A stretch of DNA of 64,000 bases from Clytia hemisphaerica (lineage: Eukaryota > Cnidaria > Hydrozoa > Leptothecata > Clytiidae). Below the pieces are notes generated by a model, which saw only the letters and a list, made by a program, of their open reading frames with translations, was not told where the DNA came from and searched no databases. This document shows, in pieces, positions 25,101-35,422 of the stretch; positions within the stretch are counted from its first letter, which is position 1, and each line of letters begins with the position of its first letter. The stretch lies in the NCBI GenBank assembly GCA_902728285.1, contig CACVBU010000017.1, forward strand, positions 819,516 to 883,515. The letters are read 5' to 3'. The position numbers and the translations under genes are program-made.

Positions 25101-28100
25101 TTTTGGATCGCAAACTTTGAAATATCTTTTCATACCGCTTGCAATCAAACCTAAACAAAGTGATTTTCAATCATTAAAACGTAAACCGGTATAACAAGAT
25201 TAGAATCTCCCAAAATTGAACCTTTATATTCCCCTTGCGAGATAAAAACTCTAGAATCTTTGTAAAAAATAGCTTCCTTAACAAAATCTTTAAAAACCCC
25301 TTCTTCTTTAATTAAGTAAGGCCAAAATACTGCAGAAGGCCAGAAGGGGACAATCAAAACACCTTTGGTCTTACCTTGAGACGCTAGGAAATGTTTAATT
25401 GTTTTGGGAATCAAATAGGGGGGAGGCACCATATAGCAAAATTCTCCCGACCAATCGAACGAAAAGGCATCTACCTTGAAACTCCCTGGAGAAAAATACC
25501 TTGAGCAAAAGCGTTCGCATTTTGTGTTATTACTATCTGCAAATAAATCTATGCTAAACTTGCCCCACTTTGTTTCCAAACTGTGCACAAAAGAAGATTT
25601 CACAAACCAATCGTCGTAATCTGTTGTTTTGCTTACCTTGTCAGCTTGTCCATTTTTGTCTCTAGAAATCCATGTGACAGTTAATTTTACATCCTTTTTC
25701 TTACAAGATAAATATATATTGTTCGCTAAACCTTGCAACAAATCTTTATTGCTACCTACCCTGATAATGATCGCTGTGCTTATATTGTCTGTGTGCCATA
25801 AAATCGTTTTACTATCTAACATTTCGTCAAAAGAATCTATCGCATATTTAATAGCCAATAATTCTCTAAAGGTAGAACTTTCTTCTATTTCTAACCGCTT
25901 CAAGTTTCTATAACATACATTTTTATCAAGAATTGCACCAATTCCCGTGGCACTTGCATCTGAAAAAACTTTTAAATCTGGAATTTCATATTTTCTTATT
26001 GATTTGTTATTCAACTCACGTAGATTAAACTTCCAAAACAATAATTCTCTTAAAACGTCATGAAAAAAGGTAACATTTATTTTCTTATCCCAGGAGACCC
26101 TGGATTCAATTAGTTTGTAAATTAGACGAGTTTTTAATCGAATTACATTTCCTAAAACAAATTTCATAGAGACAATTTTACCTGCCACACAAGAGAGCTG
26201 TCTTGCAGAAGTGCGTGTTGGATGATCAAAAATATTTTCAAGTGACTTCAATAACGAAGTAATGCGCTTCTCCGAAATAGAGTAAGTTTTGTTTTCGAAA
26301 TCTACCTGAATGCCCAACCATTGAATTTTTGTGACTGGATCCCATTGGGACTTTTCCTCATTGATTACAAAACCTGATTGATCTAAGGAATCTTTAACAA
26401 AAAGTGAATTTTCTTTAGCTTTTTCCCTCGAATATTCTACTGACAAACCATCGTCTAAAAAACAGGCTATCCTTATCCCGTGAGATCTCCAAATTTTATT
26501 AGAACCCTTACTATCTTAGTAAAAATTAGAGGCCCCGAACTCAAACCAAAAGGCAAAACAAAATACAAAAAATATCTCTTTGGACCTTTCCCAAAATTCC
26601 AAGAAAAACCTAAATACTTTTGGTGGTCGCTGTGTATGTCAACATGATGATACCCACTTTTTAAATCAAACTTGAATAAATACGCCTCTTCATCTGAATG
26701 GATAAAATCTTCGAATACTTTCCAATCGTCGAACTTTATCTTTTCTTTCCACAAAAATTGATTTAAAAAACTTACATCTAATATCAATCTTTTCTTCCCA
26801 CTTGGATCCTCCGCTACTGATAAAGGGTTGGTGGCGAACGGCCTCTGGACTTCGAAAATCTTTCCCTCTCTTAGCAAGCCTTCTAGGGTCTCTTCAACAA
26901 ACTTTTTGTTTCGTAAAGCTGATTTGTTATTCTTAAGCTCAAAAGGTGGTGGATTATACCTAAAGGGAATTCTGTAACCGTGCTCGATAACCTCCAAAAT
27001 GTGTAAATTGGCTTCTAAATTTTTCCTCCAGAATTGAAGGTGCCTTTTTAAACTTCCTTTTACCCTTTGTTTATTTTGAGAAATACAATTATCACTCTTA
27101 CCATTATCCCATTGTTTATCTTTTAGGACACTGGTGTTTCCAATGGCCGGTCTCTCCACACACGAAACAAGCGTTGAGTGGTACTGGATACCTTCGTGGT
27201 TGCGAAAACGGTTGGAGATGGTTGGTTGCTGTGCCTTCTCCACTGGCACCTTGCCATAGAAAGGGCCTTTGGTGTAGAGGTATAAACACTTGCTGCTGTT
27301 GTGGAACCTCGTGTTGTATTGGAAGCTGTGGTCTAGACTGATAATTCTGTACTGCATGGTTATACTGGGGGGACATGAATTTCTTGTTTGGGACCACATT
27401 GTTGGAAGGGTCCTGTTGGTGCTTTCGTTTCAAACTTGAGATGGCTCTACCCTCAGCTTTCCTCCACCTATCATCATCTCCATCCTCGAACAAATCATTG
27501 GGCAAATATTCTTGGACAGAATCCCAACCAGCTACCGAGCGATCAGCCAAACAAATGATTTTCTGGCGCTTCAACAATTCCTTCTCCATCTTGTCTAATA
27601 CTGATGCCAGTTTATCTTTATTGTTGGCCTCCAAAAGAACTTTAGCCTCAATATTCAACTCGTACAAATCCTGAGTAAAACTATATTGTAATTTATTAGA
27701 TATTGATTTAAAATCACGAGAGCTTTTATTTTGAATAGTTTTCATTTGAGACTTAATAAATACATTATCCTTCTCCCTTTTTTCGTCTGATTGATCGAAC
27801 CTTCGTTGTAAAAAGTTCATAAGGTTATCCTGAAAGGCAATAGGATCGAAATCATTTTGTATCTGTTGTGGATCACCCTGCTGGCCTTGAAAATTCTCCT
27901 GCTGTTCCTCCTCTTCTCTAATAGGTCTAAATTGGCGATTACCTCTATCGATTCTGATTGGAATAAATTGGTTTTCCTCATCCGACTCTGTTCTTATGTT
28001 GTCTACTTCTGGTTGCACTGAAATCTCCTGATTATTCCTCTTTGGTCTTCTCGTGATCGTCGATGAACTCTTCTTTTTGTTGGATGTCTTTTGAGGAGCC

Positions 28101-30688
28101 ATGATATTTTTGAGTTTTCTAAACATTACTCTTGTAAAGTTGCAAGCGACTCTAGAAGCTTTGAACGACGTGTGAAGAGGAATGCAAAAATCTACCATCT
28201 TAAGCCCACGCTTCAAAATTGATAAAATGCGGAACCCTAAAAACGCCTACCTAAATAACGCCCAAAATGCCGAACACGAAAAACTCTAAAAACGCCTTCC
28301 GCCTCTCGCATAATGTTCTCCGAAAATGTAAATAAATACACAAATTTTCAAAATTTTCCGTCTCGCGCCAAACCATGATTGGCCCTCGCGGTGTCACTAA
28401 ACTTCAGCCCCCTCAATATGAAAATGCTTCCTACGGCACTGGAGTATAGAAAACTTTATACACCTAACGCCTTTTAGAAAATGCAGATGCATCTGTGACT
28501 TTAGAAGATGCGTGAAAGATATAGCATCTTAAAGGTCAACCAGTATTTTGGGGTCCTAGAATCAGCATTGATAAAACCAAAAATTCTAAATATGAGAAAA
28601 AGAATTCCATTCCTATCAGCTTGAGTTAATAGTTTATAACAAAAGATTTACATTATATATAAAAATTTTCATTGAATCAGCAAAAACGGCAAATTTTGTC
28701 ATTTTTTTGCAAAATATGAGAAAAATACCTTTAAAGCTTAATATTTTCAGTTTCACTTAAGCTGTTTTTCTAAAATTTTCACAGCATATTCAATACATGA
28801 ATGGAACTATTTTCAAAAGAGATTGGTTGAAGTTTTATTTTGAAAATTTCTAAATTTTCAGTTTGGACATCATCGAAAATCTTGAAATATTTCATAAAAA
28901 TCATAAATTTTACATCCATCAGGTCGTAAATTTAGGGGAAAACACAAATATGTTCATAGTTTCTCACCCCTATTACCACTGGGCTTAATAATTTGATTTT
29001 AACTACACCTACGTTTTGGGGGCCCCAAACCTGCGTTTTGACAACCATGGGTATACTGTAAAAATTTTATCAAACAAATTTATGCCTAAAACCCTCTAAA
29101 TCACATTTCAAAACTATGGTCAAAATTTTGTATTCGAATCTTAAAGATATCTCGAGAAGTCGCTAAAATTGCAAACCTCCGTTTTGGGGGCCATTAGAAA
29201 AAAGCTACCTATCCTTGAAAAATATTGTTGAAATTGAAAATTTTGAAAAAGAACTTCCGGGAAATAAAGGAGAGATGTTAAAGTTTTTCATGCAGTTAAA
29301 ATCTTTGTAAAACTTCTTTTCCTCTAGATTTGAGAGTAATTTTAAATTTGATCGACTTTTTTGGGGCCACATACTGTATTGGTTTGGTATTTTGATCTCA
29401 TATTTCTTGCTCAGTGGACAAAGTTTTACTGAGACAGGAATGTAAAACACAAAACTATTTAAAATAATGACAAGATTAATTCAAGTTAATTGTAAATGTT
29501 GAGACTAAATGCAAATTTTGTATGGTAATTTTAGGAGGAATGTATTTGGAATTGATGTATCCTTCACTGATATCGTTTACTTGAAAGAAACCATGTCGCC
29601 AACACAAACTTGGATCACCGTATTGAGTGAGTAGTCCTAGTGACCATTGATTATAAAGCCCGAAGGGCTAGAATAGAATATCTAACCTTTTCCAGGCAAG
29701 AAAAAGTGAAGCCACTTATTTCCCATCCAGAACGCGCCTAGAATGCGCTGCAATTATGACGACTGGTTGTATCTAGCGTTTCTTTTGTTTTTGAGGACTG
29801 TATTTTTTGAAATCTAGGGATTTTCAATCTTTTCAATCCTTTCAATGAGCGTTTGTGTAAAAACCACCCGTGGGCGTTCTGGATGGGAAATAAGTGGCTT
29901 CATTTTCCATCTAGGAGTCTCGAGTCTAGGCGTTCGGGCTTGGAAGTCAATGTTGGTGACTTTTCTCCGGAGATTTTGATAACTCTCTCCAACTAAAGTC
30001 CTTATAAAAAACACTTGTCTTGATGTTTATTGTTTTAACTTTTTGTTAGTTTTTTCTTTCGTGATTATCAAAAAATGAAAATCGATTTGCTCAGATTTTG
30101 ATTACTTTACCAAGTGCTCCTCTTGGATTTAATCGCATGTTCAAAACGTGAGCAAAACAAACTAATTTCTCAACGCAAGCTCAAAGCAAAAGGCTTCCAG
30201 ACCGGGGTTTTTAATACGGACTATGCTCTCTCCAAATTTGGGTATACCTTGTCCAGTTTTTGGTAATCCAAAAGTTTTCCCTTGTTTTGATATATCTCTT
30301 AAATTTTTTAATCGACATTCATTCAGCTTCTTCAGTTTAAAACATCCTCTTCAGATTTAGCATGGAATTAAAACTTTAAGTGAACCCTTTGCATTTGTTC
30401 ATTCTTAGTTCTACCATAAGCAAGCGCTAGGTTTTTTATCAAATACAGTTCCCTAGTTTCGAATTAGATTTGTTCCATTGAATAATGATTTATTTTTCTT
30501 TCTCAGGTACAATTGGAGGAAGTTTAGGACTTGCAATGGGATGTAGTATTGTCACTTTTATCGAATTTATTGTTTTTGGTCTTCAAGCCCTCTATTGGTA
30601 CTGCAAACCAAATGACGATAATGATTCATCTGCGAAAGAGACTGTAAAAAACGGACACGCTGTTACTAATGCAGAAAGCAATGCTTAG
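16113..30688 (+). CDS. DEG/ENaC-family ion channel subunit, 495 aa, six exons, tandem paralogue
   Basis: Exons: 16113-16934, 17920-18085, 18701-18757, 19384-19552, 29535-29626, 30507-30688 (1488 nt including the stop). Exons 2-5 have exactly the lengths of the gene at 5666 (166, 57, 169 and 92 nt) with the same phases, so this is a local duplication. The first ~130 coding bases after residue 13 and the TM2 exon are almost identical in nucleotides between the two. Domains match: TM1 at about 36-58, FPTVTICN at 82-89, TM2 starting near residue 438 with filter Gly447-Cys448-Ser449, and Asp24-Gly25 in place of His-Gly. It differs at residue 309, which is glycine where the paralogue has Cys308, within the otherwise intact C-x3-C-x8-C-x-C thumb pattern. 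The tail is longer (about 26 residues) and acidic/polar. Intron 4 is 9.98 kb because of transposon insertions. The product is probably a subunit of a hetero- or homotrimeric cation channel. Confidence 0.9.
17157..17400. repeat. 'CACCCCTGTCTCACAG'-family MITE fragment in intron 1
   Basis: Begins ACACCCCTGTGTCACAAACC, followed by the family's AACCCCA...GTCCC...CAGCCCACTG wording. The right end is eroded. Better copies lie at 40648-40924, 51909-52177 and 61845-62103. Confidence 0.55.
17575..17735. repeat. 'TTCTTAAC' dispersed repeat, reference copy
   Basis: Recognised by TTTTAGAGTCTGCAAAGCC, AACTTGTTCTTAA(C/T)ATTTT and ATCGAAGCCTTATGTTC in that order, ending near AAAAAACATGTA. Other copies: about 3370-3530, 4133-4230, 32150-32297 continued at 34309-34350, 51330-51455, 55985-56150 (reverse), 59670-59880, 62600-62795 and 63920-64000 (reverse). 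Non-coding. Confidence 0.7.
19994..21792. mobile_element. 1.8-kb inverted-repeat element in intron 4 of the second channel gene
   Basis: AATTAGCCTCCGTCTC at 19994-20009 is matched exactly by its complement at 21777-21792. The interior is AT-rich and has no open frame resembling a transposase. Probably a non-autonomous DNA transposon. Confidence 0.6.
22150..22328. repeat. Left part of a dispersed repeat split by the retrotransposon
   Basis: The run from CTATGCCCCCTCCCCAATGA to TCTAGAGCTC is nearly the same as 35845-35972. The counterpart then continues AAATTTTC, which here appears only at 28342, on the far side of the 6-kb retrotransposon. Confidence 0.75.
22329..22481 (-). repeat. Split direct repeat B2 of the PAT-like element
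   Basis: Matches B1 (23348-23501) almost base for base, from TTATTTTCTTATCTGCGAAC to GCCGTACCAAAGCCT, with one indel in an A-run. It forms the outer 3' end of the element. Confidence 0.9.
22527..22641. repeat. Telomere-like CCTAAT/CCTAACC microsatellite between A2 and B2
   Basis: Irregular tandem of CCTAAT, CCTAACC and variants (TTAGG-type on the minus strand, the strand of the retrotransposon). It creates long hydrophobic or Arg/Ile-rich open frames in both orientations that are not genes. Confidence 0.8.
23140..23347 (-). repeat. Split direct repeat A2 of the PAT-like element
   Basis: Essentially identical to A1 (28134-28341), from GTAAAGTTGCAAGCGACTCT to AAATAAATACAC. It adjoins B1 without a gap. 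Confidence 0.9.
23348..23501 (-). repeat. Split direct repeat B1 of the PAT-like element
   Basis: Internal copy of the B repeat, lying between the recombinase 3' end and A2; paired with B2 at 22329-22481. Confidence 0.9.
23561..25148 (-). pseudogene. Tyrosine recombinase of the PAT-like element, broken
   Basis: The integrase that would insert the circular cDNA. It starts four bases after the pol stop (25151). An N-terminal core-binding-like segment is at 24905-25148. The catalytic part is seen in 24060-24330 and 23561-23920, where the C-terminal piece has HSLR (H-x-x-R), then HGRW and a downstream NRY tyrosine, in family order. Damage visible: a 574-bp DNA element between the first two parts (24331-24904); a one-base shift in a T-run near 24065; a TAG stop in the frame that restores homology near 24020; and a further shift near 23900. 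It cannot make a functional enzyme as read. Confidence 0.85.
24331..24904. mobile_element. 574-bp DNA element inserted in the tyrosine recombinase
   Basis: Ends TTCACACT and AGTGTGAA are complementary, with patchy inverted similarity for about 25 bp. It interrupts the recombinase reading between residues matching ...DKGR and APKS... . No clear target duplication and no coding capacity. It inserted after the retrotransposon. Confidence 0.7.
25151..27399 (-). pseudogene. pol of the PAT-like element: reverse transcriptase, RNase H and methylase-like domain, frameshifted
   Basis: The frame is open 26473-27399, overlapping gag in a different frame; its N-terminal ~95 codons may not be used. RT blocks are visible: RLILDVSFLN, FKFDLKSGYHH (block A) and LPFGLSSGP (block B). 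The catalytic block FLDDG appears only in another frame, because one T seems missing from a T-run near 26493. The second open part (25151-26446) continues with RNase H: FSDASATGIG, the FRELLAI glutamate, HTDN and a final Asp. It ends with a segment containing DLFADSNNTKCERF, DAFSFDW and PPPYLI, which resembles the adenine-methylase-like domain typical of DIRS/PAT pol and absent from Ngaro. Confidence 0.85.
27116..28102 (-). CDS. gag-like protein of the PAT-like element
   Basis: Open frame of 328 codons from a methionine at 28102 (MAPQ). The frame is open further upstream into repeat A1, but the MAPQ start leaves A1 clear of coding sequence. The protein has a Lys/Ser/Arg-rich start, a Gln- and acid-rich middle and a C-terminal CCHC zinc knuckle (C-x2-C-x4-H-x4-C), as in retroelement nucleocapsids. 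It is the only intact reading frame of the element and overlaps pol by about 280 nt, so pol was probably expressed by frameshifting or reinitiation. Confidence 0.75.
   Translation of the reverse strand: MAPQKTSNKKKSSSTITRRPKRNNQEISVQPEVDNIRTESDEENQFIPIRIDRGNRQFRPIREEEEQQENFQGQQGDPQQIQNDFDPIAFQDNLMNFLQRRFDQSDEKREKDNVFIKSQMKTIQNKSSRDFKSISNKLQYSFTQDLYELNIEAKVLLEANNKDKLASVLDKMEKELLKRQKIICLADRSVAGWDSVQEYLPNDLFEDGDDDRWRKAEGRAISSLKRKHQQDPSNNVVPNKKFMSPQYNHAVQNYQSRPQLPIQHEVPQQQQVFIPLHQRPFLWQGASGEGTATNHLQPFSQPRRYPVPLNACFVCGETGHWKHQCPKR
28134..28341 (-). repeat. Split direct repeat A1 of the PAT-like element
   Basis: Outer 5' end of the element on the minus strand; paired with A2 at 23140-23347. The next base (28342) begins AAATTTTC, which matches the uninterrupted repeat at 35973. 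Confidence 0.9.
28342..29534. other. Remainder of intron 4, right part of the split repeat
   Basis: AT-rich sequence with two 'CGTTTTGGGGGCC' words near 29010 and 29180 that echo 'GGCCCCCAAAACG' at 22198. The retrotransposon therefore probably sits inside a larger inverted-repeat element. No coding potential recognised. Confidence 0.45.
29645..29952. repeat. 'AGCCCGAAGGGCT' hAT-like MITE in intron 5
   Basis: Ends CATTGATTATAAAGCCCG and CGGGCTTGGAAGTCAATG. The 8-bp flanks CTAGTGAC / TTGGTGAC match at 6 of 8 positions. Same family as 41779-42061, 52585-52864 and 57112-57410. Confidence 0.7.
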
Positions 30689-32149
30689 CAGGACTTAAAG
30701 AAAAGGAATCTTACATAGATGCAAGTTAATTGGTCACAAGTCTCGCGGTGTAGCCTTTTAAAATCCCCTAAGATTATGTAATCTGTGTTCTACCCAAAAT
30801 CTGACTCATATTCCTATTTCTTTTGGAAGTTATTGCTTGACCCTTTAAATGCCACGGTAATTTTTTTAAAAGTCTTTTAGAGAAAATCGCTAGTTCAAAC
30901 TTTAAAGGCTTATATCTCCGGATCTAGAAGGAGTAAGAAGCTAACATTAAGTATATTTTGTACATTTTTCGACTTTGCCTTCACATATTTTAGAAGTTGT
31001 CGCTTCGCTTTAGTGATAGACTGAAACAACATTATCTAGCACCCAGATGCAGAAATTTTTATCCGACATGCTAAAGCTCTGAAGGTCGGAAAAATTTTCA
31101 ACATCTGGAAAGTTTAGATTACTGAATTTTGCAAGACCACGTCAAGAATTTTGTAGCGGAAGGTCTGGAAAGCCAACCCTCGTTTTCGGGGATTGGCGGG
31201 TCCAACCGAAATATTTTTAGCTTTATGTGCAATGGTAGTTTAACCCGACTGGGGATGCAGCACATCAAAGACCGACTATCATTCCTCTCCGATGGGAAAA
31301 TCGGCCCGCTCCTTTAGAGCTTCAGCGTGGGCGGCCGCCAATCTGCCATCGGAATATCAGATAAAGAAATGACATCAATCATTTTTTTCGCCATTCTTAC
31401 ACTAAACGAAACGAACATAACTTTATGCAAGGTCACAAAAGACGTAATTCAAAGTAACTTGGTTCTTTGCCTGCCTTTGATTATTATCATTACCATTTTT
31501 CTACCTACAGTATTTTACATTTATATCTTTGTATTGTATTATATTATATTTAACCCTTTAAAGTAATTCAAAACTTTTGTAGATTCTAGCAACATTAAAC
31601 CATTGTATATCTAGTCAAGATATCTAGTCTAAAATTTAGTTGTAGACGTACTTTGAAAATATCGTCTTGAAAAAGTGTGCCCATAGTGGGTTCTTTATTA
31701 AACTTTAAACAACAAACATTAGTTTTATAATCCTTCGATGTACAACGGGGACAAAAATTTCCTTCGTAACCCTAATTGGGATGAAAATTCAATTCTTTAG
31801 TTCCAAGCTTTAAAAACCCAATATTTTGGAGTGCAATTTTTTTGCATTCAATTTTGAATGAGGATGAGATCAATTTGATTCCCCAGTGGGGCTGAAATTG
31901 AAGGGTATTTTTCCACCTTTGACAACATTTTCAGCAAATATTTCATTTAGTGCTGGGGTCCAGTGGGTCTGTAACACAAGGGTGTTAAATATAATCAAGA
32001 AGAGACAAAGAGGGTAGAATAATTTACCCCAATAAGCATTACTACCCTAAAGTGCTAAAAAGTTACAATTCATAAGTAAGAAAATAATTCTGGAATTACA
32101 TACATCGTACACGTCCAAAATATTTGAAGCCTTTGGATGCTCTTAACTT
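30689..32149. other. Downstream of the second channel gene; no gene seen
   Basis: About 1.5 kb with small open frames that match nothing. A degraded 'CACCCC...CAG' MITE occupies about 31740-31990 (right end GTCTGTAACACAAGGGTGTT). The 3' end of the channel transcript probably lies here. Confidence 0.4.
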
Positions 32150-32297
32150 TTTGAGTTTTAAGTGAACGTTCTTAACATGTTCTTAATTTCGCCATTTATT
32201 TTTTGAGTATTTTTATCCATTTTCCTAAGAAATTGGCTGTTTTAAGGTCTACAAAGCCTTAAAATGTTCTTAACTTGTTCTTAACATTTTGGCCATA

Positions 32298-34306
32298 CAC
32301 TGCAAAAAATCATTTCTTGTTAGAAGAAAAAAAATAACGAGTTAAGTAAAAACTTACTTAAGATGAGAAATATTTTCTATTCCGATAGGTAAGAAAAATT
32401 TTCTTAAAATTCTTTTAAGATAATTTTTCTTATACCATTAAGAAAATTTTTCTTATGTCAGTATTTTTTACTTAACTTTATAAATAAATATTTTCTTGTG
32501 ATGAGAAAATATCTTCTTTAATTTTCTTAAATCAAGAAAAAGTTCACATAAATTATCGGTAATAGAATACGCTACTATTTATAAGAAAAAGGAAAATATT
32601 ACTATAAGAAATATTGTTATAAATTGTTAGAGCACCAGATAAAGTAGCTGGAAGACCTGGAATTTTATACACAACATAAATAGATTTTCATGGATAGTCA
32701 CTCACTTTTCACTCTATCATACAGCTGAGCTTATAAAATATTTATGGCTGGTACTAAAAACAGCACTGGTTAAAGCACTTGAAAGTAGACCACATCCATG
32801 AATTTTACTAAATACCACTGACTCGTTATTTCCCATTTTTACCTTCATACAGCTTAGCGAAAATCGTTATGGCTGGTACTAAGAACAGCACCGTTTAAAG
32901 TACTTGAGAGTAGACCACATCCATGAATTTTCTTGAATACGCTGTCTCATTCTTTCCCATTTTTACCTTCATACAGCTAAGCGAAAATCGTTATGGCTGG
33001 TACTACAAACAGCACTGGTTAAAGTACTTGGAGAGTAGACCACATCCATGAATTTTCCTGAATACGCTGACTCATTCTTTCCCATTTTTACCTTCATACA
33101 GCTAAGCGAAAATCGTTATGGCTGGTACTACAAACAGCACTGGTTAAAGTACTTGAGAGTAGACCACATCCATGAATTTTCCTGAATACGCTGACTCATT
33201 CTTTCCCATTTTTACCTTCATACAGCTAAGCGAAAATCGTTTATGGCTGGTACTACAAACAGCACCGTTTAAAGTACTTGAGAGTAGACCACATCCATGA
33301 ATTTTCCTGGATACGCTGTCTCATTCTTTCCCATTTTTACCTTCATACAGCTAAGCGAAAATCGTTATGGCTGGTACTACAAACAGCACCGTTTAAAGTA
33401 CTTGAGAGTAGACCACATCCATGAATTCTCCTGAATACGCTGACTCATTCTTTCCCATTTTTACCTTCATACAGCTAAGCGAAAATCGTTATGGCTGGTA
33501 CTACAAACAGCACCGTTTAAAGTACTTGAGAGTAGACCACATCCATGAATTTTCCTGGATACGCTGTCTCATTCTTTCCCATTTTTACCTTCATACAGCT
33601 AAGCGAAAATCGTTATGGCTGGTACTACAAACAGCACTGGTTAAAGTACTTGAGAGTAGACCACATCCATGAATTTTCCTGAATACGCTGTCTTACTTAT
33701 TCCTTTCCATTTCCTTCAATAAAATTAGCTTAAAGATTTGCTTTACATGTATCAGCTTATAACTGTGGTATGTTATAGCTTTACAGGCAAAAAAGCAATA
33801 AATAAACGATAAAGTAACAATGAAAGAAAAATACTTATCTTTTAAGTTTTTGAAGACACGTCTTCTCGCACCGCGTGCTTTTTTGAAAATTAAAATTTTA
33901 CACTCAACAAACCTATATCTTCTCATAGCATTTTGGTACTATCTTTTCGTCAATTTCCAGAGAAACATTTTTTCAAATGTTTATTCGAAAGATAAAAGAA
34001 ATATGTTAATAGGAGTAAAAGCCTATTGTTAAAAAATATGCTTGCTATTGATTTTCGCCCTTTTTAAGAAAATTTAAGAAAATTAATATTGTAATTTTCT
34101 TAACATAAGAAAAATATTGACAAAATCTTTACAGTAAGATTATTTTTCTTGAGCGAAGAATTCAGTATTTCGACTTTTGAAAATTCTAAGAAAATGAAAA
34201 ACATTGAAATGGCGTTTTCTTGTATTAAGACTTAATTCCTTATTAGGAGTTTAACTTTCTTGCTATAAGATGTGTGACTTTCTTTAAGAAATGATTTTTT
34301 GCAGTG
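32298..34306. mobile_element. 2.0-kb TA-flanked inverted-repeat element with an internal satellite
   Basis: Ends CACTGCAAAAAATCATTTCT and AGAAATGATTTTTTGCAGTG are perfect complements, with TA on both sides (32296-32297, 34307-34308). The element interrupts a 'TTCTTAAC' repeat whose halves lie at 32150-32297 and 34309-34350. The outer thirds are extremely rich in TTTTCTTA/TAAGAAAA in both orientations. The centre is a tandem satellite. No transposase is visible, so mobilisation in trans is inferred. Confidence 0.85.
32700..33690 (+). repeat. Tandem satellite, about eight units of ~124 bp
   Basis: GGCTGGTACTA recurs eight times at about 124-bp spacing (near 32745, 32868, 32995, 33119, 33244, 33367, 33491, 33615). 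It is followed each time by AACAGCAC, AGTAGACCACATCCATGAAT and CATTTTTACCTTCATACAGC. The last units are the most alike, implying recent expansion. Open frames inside are artefacts. Confidence 0.9.
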
Positions 34307-34744
34307 TAGAAGTTCTTATATATTATGTTGTTCTTATAAAAACGTGTATTGCAAACATTGTTAAAATGTGTCCATTTCACAAATCGCAAGTCATGAAAGG
34401 CATTAGTTCTTATCCTGGCTTGAGAATGAAAGACTGAAATACAACCTGTGAAGACAGATATCTAGGTAGAGGCTACTCAATAATGAAATTGAGCTTTAAA
34501 GATTTTAAAATTAAATTCTTACACCCTCGCCTCCGGTGAATTTTTGAAATCCACCGTTGTAGCTATGAATTTGAGATAACTCATTGGGATAAGTGATTGA
34601 GCTGTTCTATTTATTTTCCATACAGGGAAGTGGACAGACATTTCCAGCCATTCCTTTTCTGAATGACATTCAACAGCTAAGATTTTTATCTACGATTAAT
34701 AAAAAAAAGCCGAGAGAAAAATCCAGCGAGAATTCACTAAAAAG

Positions 34745-35000
34745 CCCGGGGGGTACTAGGGTTGGTGAATGAGGGGTATGTGCGGACGGGACCTCCGAAA
34801 ACCGAAAAAGTGACCCTTAGAGAGATTTTTTTGTAATTTTTTCTCTCAAAATCAAAATTTTTTTCTAAAAATCGTGATTTCTCCCACCCTTAGAGAGACT
34901 ACTTTGTAACCCTTAGAGAGACTTTGGAAGGTGAAAAACCCGACCCTTACCGTCTGCACATACCCAGCACCTATTTTTTGCCTAAGTACCCCCCCCCGGG
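34745..35000. mobile_element. hAT-like MITE with 8-bp target duplication
   Basis: Ends CCCGGGGGGTACTAGGG and CCTAAGTACCCCCCCCCGGG; CTAAAAAG is duplicated at 34737-34744 and 35001-35008. Contains repeated ACCCTTAGAGAGACT blocks. Same family as 5159-5463. Confidence 0.85.
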
Positions 35001-35422
35001 CTAAAAAGATATTCTTGAACTTTGAAAAATATACCAGACCGCTCAAAAATAATCAGTACCGATTTTGCCTCGCGGTACCACCTCTCCCAGATGTATATAA
35101 TAAAATGGTTCAAATAAACAGACTCCATTGTTAAATAATACATAGTTATTGTTAGGTAATATCAATACCGCAAGGTATATAGTTATATCAATACCGCAAG
35201 GTATATAGTTATTACTGATTAAATTTTCAAAAGATTTGAACGAATAATGAAAAATACATCATAGTTTGTTTATCTGGTTCTTTGTTATGACGTTGATTTG
35301 ATTGGATATGTCGGATTAAAACCATATGATTTATAATTTTGAAGAGGTCTTATGATGCATTTGTTCTTATTTTTCTTTATATTTAGGTCTAAAAGTTAAT
35401 CTGTACTTAATATGCTTATTTC

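Larger units (their letters stand above)
22329..28341 (-). mobile_element. PAT/DIRS-like tyrosine-recombinase retrotransposon with split direct repeats, degenerate
   Basis: Reading on the minus strand the order is A1, gag, pol (RT, RNase H, methylase-like), tyrosine recombinase, B1, A2, spacer, B2. A1/A2 are 208-bp direct repeats (28134-28341 and 23140-23347). B1/B2 are 154-bp direct repeats (23348-23501 and 22329-22481). B1 abuts A2 exactly as B2 would abut A1 in a circle, which is the hallmark of split direct repeats in PAT-type elements. There is no target duplication, as expected for recombinase-mediated integration. The empty site is preserved in the paralogous repeat at 35972/35973. The copy is dead: pol and recombinase carry frameshifts, the recombinase also has a stop, and a 574-bp DNA element sits inside it. 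Confidence 0.9.

Noticed and set aside
33421-33672. 83-codon open frame
   Set aside because: It lies across two units of the ~124-bp satellite and repeats itself out of frame.
32700-33690. Regular repeats that might suggest a CRISPR array
   Set aside because: Units are ~124 bp, contiguous and similar along their whole length, without unique spacers; this is a eukaryotic satellite inside a transposon.
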